A program made the translations under genes and the position numbers. Source: Mycolicibacterium fluoranthenivorans (GTDB taxonomy: Bacteria; Actinomycetota; Actinomycetes; Mycobacteriales; Mycobacteriaceae). From it: a stretch of 64,000 nucleotides of DNA. Positions 25,429 through 33,924 of the stretch are shown here, one piece after another. The stretch lies in assembly GCF_011758805.1 (NCBI RefSeq), contig NZ_JAANOW010000005.1:353647-417646 (forward strand). The letters are read 5' to 3'. Each line of letters starts with the position of its first letter. The first letter of the stretch is position 1. The notes beneath the pieces are model-generated. The model ran no database searches. It was given only the letters and a program-made list of their open reading frames with translations, and was not told where the DNA came from.

Positions 25429-27021
25429 TCACTTCGGTGCGTCGATGGTGAGCTGGTTGAAGTTCAACTCGAAAGAGCCGATGTTGTGCGCGTTCTCGAC
25501 GTTGCCGAGCCATTTCTGCGCGACGACCCAGTCCTTGTTGTAGGCCAGGGTCATGTAGCACCCGGTGGCGCCGTAGGCGTCACCGGCCTTCACGTAGGTG
25601 GCGATGTCACCGGTCTTGACCGCGTCGTCGAGCATGCCGTCCACGGCCGGGCTGTCACAGAGGAAGTAGTTGATCCCGCCGGACTTGTCCCAGAAGACGT
25701 GTCCCCACATGTACGGGTTACCGCCGTCGGGACCGTTGCTGCCGTCGACGAACGCGTCGGGCCCCTTGGTGGGGTCATTGGGCCAGGAGAATACCGTTGC
25801 TGTCGGGTAGGCCTGCGCCGATGCCCGGATACCCATCGTCTGGAGCTGCGCGACAACGATGTTGGCCATCTTCTGGGCGTTCTCGTTACCGGTCGCGTAG
25901 CCCAGCGTCATCTCCGTGTTCGGGGGCAGTGTCTTGGCGTACGCCGCCATGACCGTGGGGTCATAGGTGATGTGCTGTTGGTCGGCCCCGCCGGGGATCA
26001 TGCCCTTGCCGTACATGGTGGTGGCCACCTCGGAGGTGTCCCCCATCACGTCGCTGACCAACTTCTTCTGGTCGATCATCTGCAGGAAAGCCGCCCGCGC
26101 CGGTTGGGTGCGGAAGAAGTCCTTGCTGGGGTTCAGCGTGAGCAGGGCTGCCCCGAGGGTCGGCAGGAAGTGGTTTGTCACCGACGAAAGCGACTGGTAA
26201 CGCTTGAGGTTGGACGACGGCAACGCGTTCACCGCGCCGGCGACGTCACCGTTGTCCAGGGCGAGTTGCAGCGCGGAGACGTCGTTGTACACGGTCAGCC
26301 GCACTGTCGTGAACGGCGACTTCTGACCCCAGTACCCGGGATAGGCGGTCAGGTCGTATTCCCGGCCCGTCTCGGCCTTGCTCAGTTCGTACGGCCCGGT
26401 ACCCAGGTCGTGCTTGCTCAGGAAATCCTGCGCATGGTCGGCGCCGGCGTTTTTCACCAGTCCCGCAGGCGATTCCATCTTGGGCCCGAAGGGTGACGCC
26501 AGATAGTCCAGGAAGGCCGAGTTCGGCTCTTTGAGTGTCACGACGGCGGTGCGGGCGTCCGGTGTGGCGACGCCCTGCACGCCTGCCACCATGTACGCCG
26601 GACCGCCGTTGACCGCCGTGCGCCGGTCGAAGGATGCCTTGACCGCCGACGAGTCGAACGGGGTGCCGTCGTGGAATGTGACGCCGTCACGCAGGGTGAA
26701 GGTGAAGACCGTGTTCTGCGGGTTGACGGTCCACGAGGTGGCCAGCGCAGGGGCGATATCGGGCCGGTCAACGCCGTCCTGGTATTTCACCAGGCCCTCG
26801 TACACGTTCTGAATGATCGCCACACCGTTGTTGGCGTAGTAGATGTCGGGGTCGGGCGGCTGGCCGATGTCTCCGTTGAGCCCCAGGACCAGGACACCGT
26901 CGGTCGGCGGCTTGGCATCGCCGCCGGAAGAGGAGGTCTTACCGCCGCATGCGGTCACCGCGACGAGGACTGTTGCCGCGCAGAATGCCGCGCTGGCGAC
27001 GCGGGTGTTCGTTGATGTCAC
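25429..27021 (-). CDS. ABC transporter substrate-binding lipoprotein (family 5, peptide/nickel type)
   Basis: A 530-residue exported solute-binding protein. The signal peptide ends in a lipobox (VTAC, Cys25), so it is anchored in the membrane. The body has the SBP family 5 layout: PDIAPALATSWTVNPQNTVF and TLRDGVTFHDGTPFDSSAVK early, GTGPYELSKAETG near residue 225, and late aromatic-rich segments. Such proteins bind oligopeptides, but in catabolic clusters also small amines, heterocycles and sugars. GTG 27021 has AAGGAG a few bases upstream. The gene follows the two permease genes with a 46-base gap. Confidence 0.9.
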   Translation of the reverse strand: MTSTNTRVASAAFCAATVLVAVTACGGKTSSSGGDAKPPTDGVLVLGLNGDIGQPPDPDIYYANNGVAIIQNVYEGLVKYQDGVDRPDIAPALATSWTVNPQNTVFTFTLRDGVTFHDGTPFDSSAVKASFDRRTAVNGGPAYMVAGVQGVATPDARTAVVTLKEPNSAFLDYLASPFGPKMESPAGLVKNAGADHAQDFLSKHDLGTGPYELSKAETGREYDLTAYPGYWGQKSPFTTVRLTVYNDVSALQLALDNGDVAGAVNALPSSNLKRYQSLSSVTNHFLPTLGAALLTLNPSKDFFRTQPARAAFLQMIDQKKLVSDVMGDTSEVATTMYGKGMIPGGADQQHITYDPTVMAAYAKTLPPNTEMTLGYATGNENAQKMANIVVAQLQTMGIRASAQAYPTATVFSWPNDPTKGPDAFVDGSNGPDGGNPYMWGHVFWDKSGGINYFLCDSPAVDGMLDDAVKTGDIATYVKAGDAYGATGCYMTLAYNKDWVVAQKWLGNVENAHNIGSFELNFNQLTIDAPK

Positions 27022-27067
27022 GCGAATCTCCTTGGGATGGTGGCGATTGGCACTCGCGGACCGCGCT

Positions 27068-28051
27068 TCACAGTGCGATCCGGGGATCTGCCATGGCTTG
27101 CAGGATGTCGACGGCGGCGTTGGCGACGATGTACATGGCTCCCAGCAGTAGGGTGACCCCCGCGATAGCGGGGAAGTCATCGACCGGGATGCTGGCGGCG
27201 AGATAGTTCCCGATGCCCGGCCAGTTGAAGATCTGTTCCACCACAACGACACTGGCGAACATGAAACCGAGTTGCAGACCGGCCATCGACAGGGCCGGGT
27301 TGATGGCGTTACGCAGGACGTGGCGCACCACCATCGCACCCGCGCCCAGACCTTTCATCTGCGCACTGCGTATGTAGTCGGCCTTCATCGTCGACTCCAG
27401 ACTGGAGCGCAGTATCCGGCCGATGGCGAGTGCAGGCGCGATCGCCAGGGTGGCCGCCGGCAGGATGAGATGCTGCAATCCGGTCCACCACTGCGCGGGG
27501 TCGGCGCCCAGGATGCTGTCCAGCAGAACCAGATTGGTGGGTCCGGTGGTCGGCCCGCGCCCACCTCCGGGCAGCCAGTTCAGGTTGCGGTAGAACACGA
27601 TCAGGGCGCCCATCGCAATCAGGAACGGCGGTGCGCACCCGGCGATCAGCAGCGCCCCGCGGTACCAGGAGGTGCCGGGAATCCGGATCGCCCCGGACAG
27701 CGCGAAGAGCGCCGCCAGGCACAGCGCGATGCCGAACGCGCACAGCACCAGTTCACCGGTGGCCGGCGCGAACGTCGCGAGATCGGCCCATACCGGATCG
27801 CGGCTGCGCATCGAGATGCCGAAATCGCCGTGCAGGGCGCGCCACACATAGCTGAGATACTGCGCGGTGAGTGGGCGGTCCAATCCCAGCCGGTGGCGGG
27901 CCTCGGCGACGGCATCCGGTGTGGCGTTGGCGCCAAGATAGGCCTTGACCCCATCACCCGGGCTCATCATCTGGAGGACGAACACCGCCGCGGAGAGCAC
28001 GGCCAGCAGCAACACGGCCCAGCACGAGCGGCGAATGATGAACCTGGTCAT
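27068..28051 (-). CDS. ABC transporter permease, DppB/OppB-like
   Basis: A 327-residue inner-membrane permease. The N-terminal MTRFIIRRSCWAVLLLAVLS helix, ARHRLGLDRPLTAQYLSYVW and LHGDFGISMRSRDPVW are classic DppB features. The EAA-like cytoplasmic loop (DYIRSAQMKGLGAGAMVVRH) near residue 235 is where an ATPase would dock. Six transmembrane helices are predicted. It overlaps the second permease gene by four bases and pairs with it. No ATP-binding subunit gene lies in this cluster. Confidence 0.92.
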   Translation of the reverse strand: MTRFIIRRSCWAVLLLAVLSAAVFVLQMMSPGDGVKAYLGANATPDAVAEARHRLGLDRPLTAQYLSYVWRALHGDFGISMRSRDPVWADLATFAPATGELVLCAFGIALCLAALFALSGAIRIPGTSWYRGALLIAGCAPPFLIAMGALIVFYRNLNWLPGGGRGPTTGPTNLVLLDSILGADPAQWWTGLQHLILPAATLAIAPALAIGRILRSSLESTMKADYIRSAQMKGLGAGAMVVRHVLRNAINPALSMAGLQLGFMFASVVVVEQIFNWPGIGNYLAASIPVDDFPAIAGVTLLLGAMYIVANAAVDILQAMADPRIAL

Positions 28052-28908
28052 GAGTTCTCACCCAGTACCTTGCCCAGGGCATCGCCACCGAGGTTGGCCA
28101 CCAGGCTGAGCAGCAGAATGGTGACCGCCGGGATCACCGGCACCCACCACTCGCTGAGCAGTTGCGGTAGCGCAGCCGCCGTGTCGGAGCCGAGTTCGGG
28201 CGCGGGCTCACGTTGCCCCAGTCCGAGAAAGGACAGCCCGGCCAGCAGCAGGACCGCGTTGCCGATATCCAGGCTGGCCGCCACCACCGAGGTGGGGACC
28301 ACGCCGGGCAGCAGGTGCCGCAACACCAGGCGCGGCCGACCCGCCCCGGCCAGCCGCGCGGCTTCGACGTGCGGCCTGGCGGCCAGCGCGCGGACCTCCC
28401 CGCGCACCACGCGGGCGTAATACGGCCACCACACGATCGAGATGGCGATCAGCGTGTTGGTCAGGCCGGGTCCACGGGCCGCCACGATGGCGATGGCGAC
28501 CAGAGTTCCGGGCAGGGACAAGAACAGGTCGGTGATCCGCATCAGGATGCCGTCCACCCACCGCCCAGCCGCGCCGGCGACGAGTCCGATGGTCCCGCCC
28601 ACGATCAGACCGACAGCGACGATGACGAGCGCCGACAGCCAGCTGGTACGCATGCCGATCAGGGTCCGGCTGAGCACATCTCGACCCACCCCGTCGGTTC
28701 CGAGCAGATGTGCCGGCGTGAACGGCGGCAGGTTCAGCTCACCGACGGGTTGCACCGGGTCGAACGGCGCGAGCCATGGGACGACCACCACCGACGCGGT
28801 GACGACCACGAGTACGGCCACCATCGCCTGGTTGCACCTGCCGCGCACGCCGGGCATCTCGATCGGCAACGGGGAGAACCGTCGGCGTTGCACGGTGACC
28901 GCGGTCAT
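28048..28908 (-). CDS. ABC transporter permease, DppC/OppC-like
   Basis: A 286-residue permease partner of the DppB-like protein. HLLGTDGVGRDVLSRTLIGM near residue 75 is the diagnostic DppC motif, and AARLAGAGRPRLVLRHLLPG near 195 is the EAA loop. Six helices are expected. The start ATG 28908 overlaps the stop of the deacetylase gene by four bases (ATGA), so translation is coupled through four genes. The N-terminal 20 residues are basic and cytoplasmic. Confidence 0.92.
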   Translation of the reverse strand: MTAVTVQRRRFSPLPIEMPGVRGRCNQAMVAVLVVVTASVVVVPWLAPFDPVQPVGELNLPPFTPAHLLGTDGVGRDVLSRTLIGMRTSWLSALVIVAVGLIVGGTIGLVAGAAGRWVDGILMRITDLFLSLPGTLVAIAIVAARGPGLTNTLIAISIVWWPYYARVVRGEVRALAARPHVEAARLAGAGRPRLVLRHLLPGVVPTSVVAASLDIGNAVLLLAGLSFLGLGQREPAPELGSDTAAALPQLLSEWWVPVIPAVTILLLSLVANLGGDALGKVLGENS

Positions 28909-29753
28909 GTCCGGACCGCGGGCGGCGGGCACATCCGGGCGAACGCCTCGTAGATCTGCCGAGGCTGGGCGATCCATACTGAATCACGCTGTGCGGCAAT
29001 ATGGTCCAGCGCACGGGTGATGTGGCGCAGCCGAAATGGGGCGCCCGAGATGAACGAGTGGAGCACGATGCTCATCACGATTGGTCTGCCCTCGTCGGAT
29101 TCCCGTAGCTCTTCGAACTCGTCGACGATCATGTCGGCGAACTCGGCGGCGCCGACATGCCTGCCGATCATCGAGGTCGAGTCGTTGAGTTCCAGCGCGT
29201 ACGGAATCGACAGCAGCGCACCAGCTGACGAGGTCAGCCACTCCGGCTGATCATCGCGGCGCAAGTCGAGTAGATACCGGTAACCGGCCCGGATCAGGTT
29301 GTCCACCGTACTGGGGGTATGGATCAGCCAGGGTGTGGACCATCCGCCCGGCGGTGCGCCCTCGTGGTTGTCGATGGCCTGGGCAACCGAGGTCAGGTAG
29401 GCCAGTTCCTCGTTCTCCTGCAGTCCGTGCAGCGAATCGGAGTTCGACACCCCGTGTCCGACGAATTCCGCGCCGGCAGCGCGCAGGGCGTCGGGCACCG
29501 CAGGTACCGTGCCGTAGAGCATGGTGTTCAGCAATGTGGTGGCCGGGATACCGAGATCGCCGAGTCGCTGCAGCAGTCGGTACACGCCCACGTTGTTGCC
29601 GTACTCGCGCCAGGCCCGGTTGACCGCGTCGGGGGCTGGTATGTCGGGCAGCAGATTCTCTGCGTAGCCCTCGTCAGGCCGGTAGTCCTCGACACCGACT
29701 GCCACATAGACGGCCAGCGGCGCGCCTCCCGGCCAGCGCCCCTGCACCCGCAT
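28905..29753 (-). CDS. Polysaccharide-deacetylase-fold protein, PuuE allantoinase-like
   Basis: A 282-residue NodB-like barrel. The opening PLAVYVAVGVEDYRPDEGY with ENLLPDIP, and later GHGVSNSDSLHGL and GGWSTPWLIHTPSTVDNL, follow the PuuE group, which includes metal-independent allantoinases, rather than chitin deacetylases. The usual metal triad is not evident. A ring-opening hydrolase for a hydantoin- or ureide-like compound is inferred. ATG 29753 overlaps the amidohydrolase stop by one base (TGATG); an in-frame start at 29765 is also possible. It is the second gene of a coupled operon. Confidence 0.75.
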   Translation of the reverse strand: MRVQGRWPGGAPLAVYVAVGVEDYRPDEGYAENLLPDIPAPDAVNRAWREYGNNVGVYRLLQRLGDLGIPATTLLNTMLYGTVPAVPDALRAAGAEFVGHGVSNSDSLHGLQENEELAYLTSVAQAIDNHEGAPPGGWSTPWLIHTPSTVDNLIRAGYRYLLDLRRDDQPEWLTSSAGALLSIPYALELNDSTSMIGRHVGAAEFADMIVDEFEELRESDEGRPIVMSIVLHSFISGAPFRLRHITRALDHIAAQRDSVWIAQPRQIYEAFARMCPPPAVRT

Positions 29754-31297
29754 CACTTCACCCATCTGTTGATTCCGACATCGGCGGCGGCGGCTCGATC
29801 GACGACCTCCCGGTAGAGCGGCAGCACCTCCCTGGCCGCGGTCTGCGCCTCGATCAGGTCCGGCCGGCGGGCCGCGAACAGTTCACGTGCCTCGTCCAGG
29901 AGGGCCTCCTGATCGACCCTTGTGAGCCGGCCGGCCCCGGCCACCAGCACGCCGTCGACCATGGTCGCGACCACATCGGAACCGTTCTCGCAGTACACAA
30001 GTTGGCCCGCGACATCGTTGCGCGGGGTGAAGGTAGGCGTGTGCAGGTCCAGCATCGCGAGATCGGCGAGCCGGCCGGGCGCGATGGCGCCCAAGGTGTC
30101 CGGCAGTCCCATCGCCTGGGCGCCGCCCGCCCAGAGACAGTCGAGCACCTCGGTGGCCCGGGGCCAGCGGTCGCTGTCAGGATCGGTGATGTTGTGGATC
30201 AGGCCGGCCATCCGCACGACGCTCCACATATCGACGGCGTCGTTGCAGATCGCCTCATCAACACCCAGCCCGACTGGAATACCGCGATCGAGCATGGCGC
30301 GCAACGGCATCACCCCGCTGCCCAGCCGCAGATTGCTCACCGGGTTGTGCAGCACCGTCGACCCGGCCGCCGCAATGAGATCAAGATCGGCATCGTCGAC
30401 CCACACGGCGTGGATGACATTGGTGTGCTCGTCGAGCAGGCCGAGATCGGCGGTGTAGCGCACCAATGAGCGACCTGCGAAGCGGGCCTGGTGCTGACTC
30501 AGCACCCGTTGGGTCTTGGTCTCGAGCATGTGCGCGAACAACGGGGTGTGGTGCCGGTGGCTCAACTGGACCAGGGCCTCGAAGTACGGCACCGAAACCC
30601 GCTGCGGTGCCGAGATGGACACCGCGGCGCGCAGCCGCCCGTCCGCCGCGCCGTGCCAGCGGCTGAACAGATACTCGTAGCAGTTCAGCAGGTCAGCGGC
30701 CGCCATCGGGGCGGGGGCGTGCACGGCGTCACGCCACGATGTGGCGGCCGCAATCTCGCCCAGAAAGGGCAGTTTGTCGGCGTCGGGCAGTTCGGGTTGG
30801 TCCAGAGCCACCGTCGCCCGGATCCCGCTGTCGGCGTATGCCGCGAGCACGGCATCGATCGCGTCCGGCTCCGGGCCCGGCATCAGGAACGCGTCGTCCT
30901 GCACCGAGGTGGTGCCGTGGTTCAGCATCTCGATGGCGCCCAGCATGGTGCGCAGGTAGATCTCACGCGGCGTGGGTCGCAGCGCCTCGTCGGCAGGCGA
31001 CTCGAACAGCATGAAGAGCTCCAGCGGCAGGCTGGGCAGCGAGCCCTTGAGGTGGTTGGCCGGCGAGTGGAAATGCGCGTTGATCAGGCCCGGGATCACC
31101 AGGTGCCGGCCCGCGCCGGCAACCACGCGTGCGTCCGGCGCAGCGAGTGCACGAGCGTCCGATCCGATCGCCGCGATGAGCGGCGCGTCCACGAGGAGAT
31201 CGGTGGGTGCCCGAGTCGGCCCGGCACCGATCCAGAGGTAGACATCGGTGAACAGCGTCTGGCGGGTCACCGCCGTCTCACCGACAGGAAAGCTCAC
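29753..31297 (-). CDS. Amidohydrolase superfamily deaminase/hydrolase (AtzA/TrzN/guanine-deaminase-like)
   Basis: A 514-residue metal-dependent hydrolase of the cyclic-amidine type. The metal site is shown by GLINAHFHSP (His75, His77), a histidine in TPLFAHMLET, another in NVIHAVWVDD and the aspartate in VGLGVDEAICND. These enzymes deaminate or dechlorinate purines, pyrimidines, s-triazines and related rings. It is the first gene of the minus-strand operon that continues with the deacetylase, two permeases, a binding protein and an oxygenase. GTG 31297 begins close after a palindrome (31305-31316). The protein is longer than TrzN and lacks a signal peptide, so it works in the cytoplasm on an imported substrate. 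Confidence 0.85.
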   Translation of the reverse strand: MSFPVGETAVTRQTLFTDVYLWIGAGPTRAPTDLLVDAPLIAAIGSDARALAAPDARVVAGAGRHLVIPGLINAHFHSPANHLKGSLPSLPLELFMLFESPADEALRPTPREIYLRTMLGAIEMLNHGTTSVQDDAFLMPGPEPDAIDAVLAAYADSGIRATVALDQPELPDADKLPFLGEIAAATSWRDAVHAPAPMAAADLLNCYEYLFSRWHGAADGRLRAAVSISAPQRVSVPYFEALVQLSHRHHTPLFAHMLETKTQRVLSQHQARFAGRSLVRYTADLGLLDEHTNVIHAVWVDDADLDLIAAAGSTVLHNPVSNLRLGSGVMPLRAMLDRGIPVGLGVDEAICNDAVDMWSVVRMAGLIHNITDPDSDRWPRATEVLDCLWAGGAQAMGLPDTLGAIAPGRLADLAMLDLHTPTFTPRNDVAGQLVYCENGSDVVATMVDGVLVAGAGRLTRVDQEALLDEARELFAARRPDLIEAQTAAREVLPLYREVVDRAAAADVGINRWVK

Positions 31298-31304
31298 ACC
31301 GAAG

Positions 31305-31316
31305 ACGGTATACCGT
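31305..31316. promoter_or_regulatory. Candidate GntR operator before the amidohydrolase operon
   Basis: Perfect 12-bp palindrome ACGGTATACCGT, eight bases before GTG 31297. On the minus strand TATACC inside it could also be the -10 box, so binding would block transcription. Confidence 0.55.
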
Positions 31317-31416
31317 TTGCCGTTTCAGGCATGTTAGAGACAGTGACGTTTGAGTTTCACAGCAGCTCAGGAGCCACTCGCTCAGTCTGAGCCTTCTAAA
31401 CAGTATGCAAAATGAC

Positions 31417-31860
31417 TTATCCGGCCTTCTGCCTTCGCAGCACTTCCTTGCGCAGCCCGTCGGTGGCGACGTCGAGGGCGCCCTTCATCACCTTCTTGAG
31501 GATGAAGCCGGGCAGCGGGATGGCGAGTTCGACGGTGATGTCGAACCGCACCTTCGTCGCCTGACCCTGCGGGGCCAGGGTGTAACTGCATTTCTGCGAT
31601 TTCAGCTGGCTCGCCTTGACCAGCTCCCAGCTGACTTTGTCCGGCTCCCAGGTGTACTCGACGGTCAGTACGTCGGTGATGCCGACCGTCTTGATGGTCT
31701 GCTTCACCACGCGGGGGCGGCCCTCGTCGTCGGTGTCGATGACCTCCGCCTTCTGATACTGCGGTGACCATGTGGGGGTCGACTCGACGTCGGCGACGAC
31801 GGCGAAGATCTCTTCGGGTGTCGCTTCGATGACCACTTCACGGGAGTCACTGGTTGCCAT
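31417..31860 (-). CDS. SRPBCC family protein
   Basis: A 147-residue helix-grip protein like the one at 22920-23360 and like Rv0910 of M. tuberculosis. It reads SREVVIEATPEEIFAVVADV, then ESTPTWSPQYQKAEVIDTDD, followed by a long C-terminal helix rich in Lys and Leu. Ligand and function are unknown; in M. tuberculosis some members are paired with toxins, but no toxin gene is next to this one. It diverges from zwf. ATG 31860 is the only family-like start. Confidence 0.82.
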   Translation of the reverse strand: MATSDSREVVIEATPEEIFAVVADVESTPTWSPQYQKAEVIDTDDEGRPRVVKQTIKTVGITDVLTVEYTWEPDKVSWELVKASQLKSQKCSYTLAPQGQATKVRFDITVELAIPLPGFILKKVMKGALDVATDGLRKEVLRRQKAG

Positions 31861-31953
31861 GGGGTGACCATAGCCACCCGCCACCGGCCGGCGGTCACAA
31901 ATCAGCGCCTCGATGTCGTGCAGAGTTCACAATCTGATGGAAGCATCGGCCGA

Positions 31954-33462
31954 GTGGCCGCCACCTTGCCAGACAACCCGCAGACCATCGCCTATCCCGC
32001 GCCGGGCGCCCGCCCGCATCGCCGTGACGGCGATCCGCTCGAGCCGCACGTCATCGTCCTGTTCGGGGCTACCGGCGATCTCGCCAAGCGCAAGCTGCTC
32101 CCCGGGATGGCGTACCTCGATCAGTCCGAGCTCGCGCCCAATATCCAGGTGGTCGGGACCTCCCTGGAGGACCTCACCGACGACGAGTTCCGCGCGCTGG
32201 CCAAAGAGGCCATCGAGAAGTTCGGCACGCACAAGCTGACCGATGAGCAGTGGGCCAACTTCGCCAAGATCGTGACCTATGTGCCCCAAGGCGCGGGCCC
32301 GGAGGCACTGGCCGCGGCGGTCGCCGACGCCGAGACCAGGCTGGGCGGCAATGCTCAACGGCTGCACTACCTTTCGGTACCGCCCAAGGCCGCGCGTGCG
32401 GTGATCACCATGTTGCGCGAGGCCAATCTGGTGGAACGCTCGCGGGTGGTGATGGAAAAGCCGTTCGGCACCGACCTGGCGAGCGCGGTCGCGCTCAACG
32501 ATTTCGTGCACGAAACCTTCAAGGAACGCCAGGTCTTCCGCATCGACCACTTCCTGGGCAAGGAAGCGGCACAGAACATCCTGGCGTTCCGGTTCGCCAA
32601 CGGCCTCTTCGAACCGATCTGGAACCGCAACTTCATCGACCATATCCAGATCGACATCCCGGAGATGCTCGGCCTGGACGAGCGGGCCAACTTCTACGAG
32701 AGCACCGGCGCGTACAAGGACATGGTGGTCACCCACCTGTTCCAGGTGATGGCCTTCGTGGTTATGGAGCCTCCGACCGCGCTGGAGCCCCGGGCGATCA
32801 GCGAGGAGAAGAACAAGGTCTTCCGTTCCATGCTGCCGATCAAATGCAGCGACGTGGTGCGCGGTCAGTTCGCCGGCTACCGCGAACTCACCGGTGTGGC
32901 AAGGGATTCGGACACCGAGACGTTCATCGCACTGAAGGTCGGAATCGACAACTGGCGGTGGGCCGGTGTGCCCATCTACCTGCGCACCGGCAAGAAGATG
33001 GCCGAAGGTATGCGCATCATCTCGATCGCCTTCAAGGAAGCCCCGCGGACGATGTTCCCGGCCGGCTCCGGTGTCGGCTCACAAGGACCGGACCACTTGA
33101 CCTTCGATCTGGCGGACAACTCCAAGGTGTCACTGTCGTTCTACGGCAAGCGCCCGGGGCCCGGGATGAAACTGGACAAGATGTCGATGCAGTTCTCGAC
33201 GACGGAGATCGCGACGAACGGCGACGTGCTGGAGGCCTATGAACGGCTGATCCTGGACGCCATGCGCGGCGACCACACCCTGTTCACCACCGCCGAAGGT
33301 ATCGAATCGCTGTGGGAGCGTTCGACACAGCTCCTGGAGGACCCGCCCCCGGCCAAGGTCTACCAGCCCGGAACGTGGGGCCCGAACGCCATCCACCAGC
33401 TCATCGCGCCGAACGCCTGGCGGCTGCCGTTCGAGCGAGCCTGGCGCGAAAAGCCCGAGTAA
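31954..33462 (+). CDS. zwf: Glucose-6-phosphate 1-dehydrogenase
   Basis: A 502-residue enzyme for the first step of the oxidative pentose phosphate pathway, making 6-phosphogluconolactone and NADPH. VLFGATGDLAKRKLLPGM near residue 35 is the dinucleotide-binding motif, FRIDHFLGKE near 195 carries the catalytic His and substrate Lys, and EKPFGTDLASA and RIDHF flank the active site. GTG 31954 was chosen because the family sequence begins shortly after it and a weak GGAAG lies upstream; GTG or ATG starts further upstream remain possible. The usual partners opcA, pgl or tal are not adjacent, so this may be a second, stand-alone copy in the genome. Confidence 0.92.
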   Translation: MAATLPDNPQTIAYPAPGARPHRRDGDPLEPHVIVLFGATGDLAKRKLLPGMAYLDQSELAPNIQVVGTSLEDLTDDEFRALAKEAIEKFGTHKLTDEQWANFAKIVTYVPQGAGPEALAAAVADAETRLGGNAQRLHYLSVPPKAARAVITMLREANLVERSRVVMEKPFGTDLASAVALNDFVHETFKERQVFRIDHFLGKEAAQNILAFRFANGLFEPIWNRNFIDHIQIDIPEMLGLDERANFYESTGAYKDMVVTHLFQVMAFVVMEPPTALEPRAISEEKNKVFRSMLPIKCSDVVRGQFAGYRELTGVARDSDTETFIALKVGIDNWRWAGVPIYLRTGKKMAEGMRIISIAFKEAPRTMFPAGSGVGSQGPDHLTFDLADNSKVSLSFYGKRPGPGMKLDKMSMQFSTTEIATNGDVLEAYERLILDAMRGDHTLFTTAEGIESLWERSTQLLEDPPPAKVYQPGTWGPNAIHQLIAPNAWRLPFERAWREKPE

Positions 33463-33552
33463 TCCCCACCATCGGAGCACGACGAGCATAGTTCTGCTCA
33501 GCGTGATCTCATCTCATCAATGCGAACGCTTGCCGCGCAGTAAGCTCGTCCT

Positions 33553-33924
33553 ATGACACCTGCCGAGCCGGAAGCCCAGCCGGACGTCGACCCGAACGCG
33601 ACACCCAGCGGTACCGGTTGCCTGGAATGCGATGCGGCGGGCGGCTGGTGGGTACACCTGCGCCGCTGCGCCGCCTGCGGGCATATCGGCTGTTGTGACG
33701 ACTCGCTGTCCCGCCACGCGCAAGCGCATTGGCGTAGCACCGGGCATCCCGTCATCCGCAGCTTCGAACCGGACGAGGACTGGTTCTGGAACTACGACAC
33801 GAACGAATATTACGACGGCCCGGAACTGGCCGAGCCGCAATGCCACCCGCTGGATCAGACGGTTCCGGGGCCGCGCGAGCGGGTGCCCAGGGACTGGATG
33901 GCCCAGCTCCAGGCCAGGGGTTAA
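33553..33924 (+). CDS. UBP-type zinc finger domain protein
   Basis: A 123-residue protein with a UBP/ZnF-type finger. CLECDAAGGWWVHLRRCAAC (about residues 23-42), then GHIGCCDDSLSRHAQAH and TGHPVIRSFEPDEDWFWNYD, give the Cys and His ligands and the terminal aromatic acidic segment typical of the bacterial stand-alone form. In eukaryotes the fold reads the C-terminus of ubiquitin; in bacteria the role is unknown. It follows zwf by 90 bases and may be co-transcribed. Its stop overlaps that of the convergent oxidoreductase. Confidence 0.85.
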   Translation: MTPAEPEAQPDVDPNATPSGTGCLECDAAGGWWVHLRRCAACGHIGCCDDSLSRHAQAHWRSTGHPVIRSFEPDEDWFWNYDTNEYYDGPELAEPQCHPLDQTVPGPRERVPRDWMAQLQARG

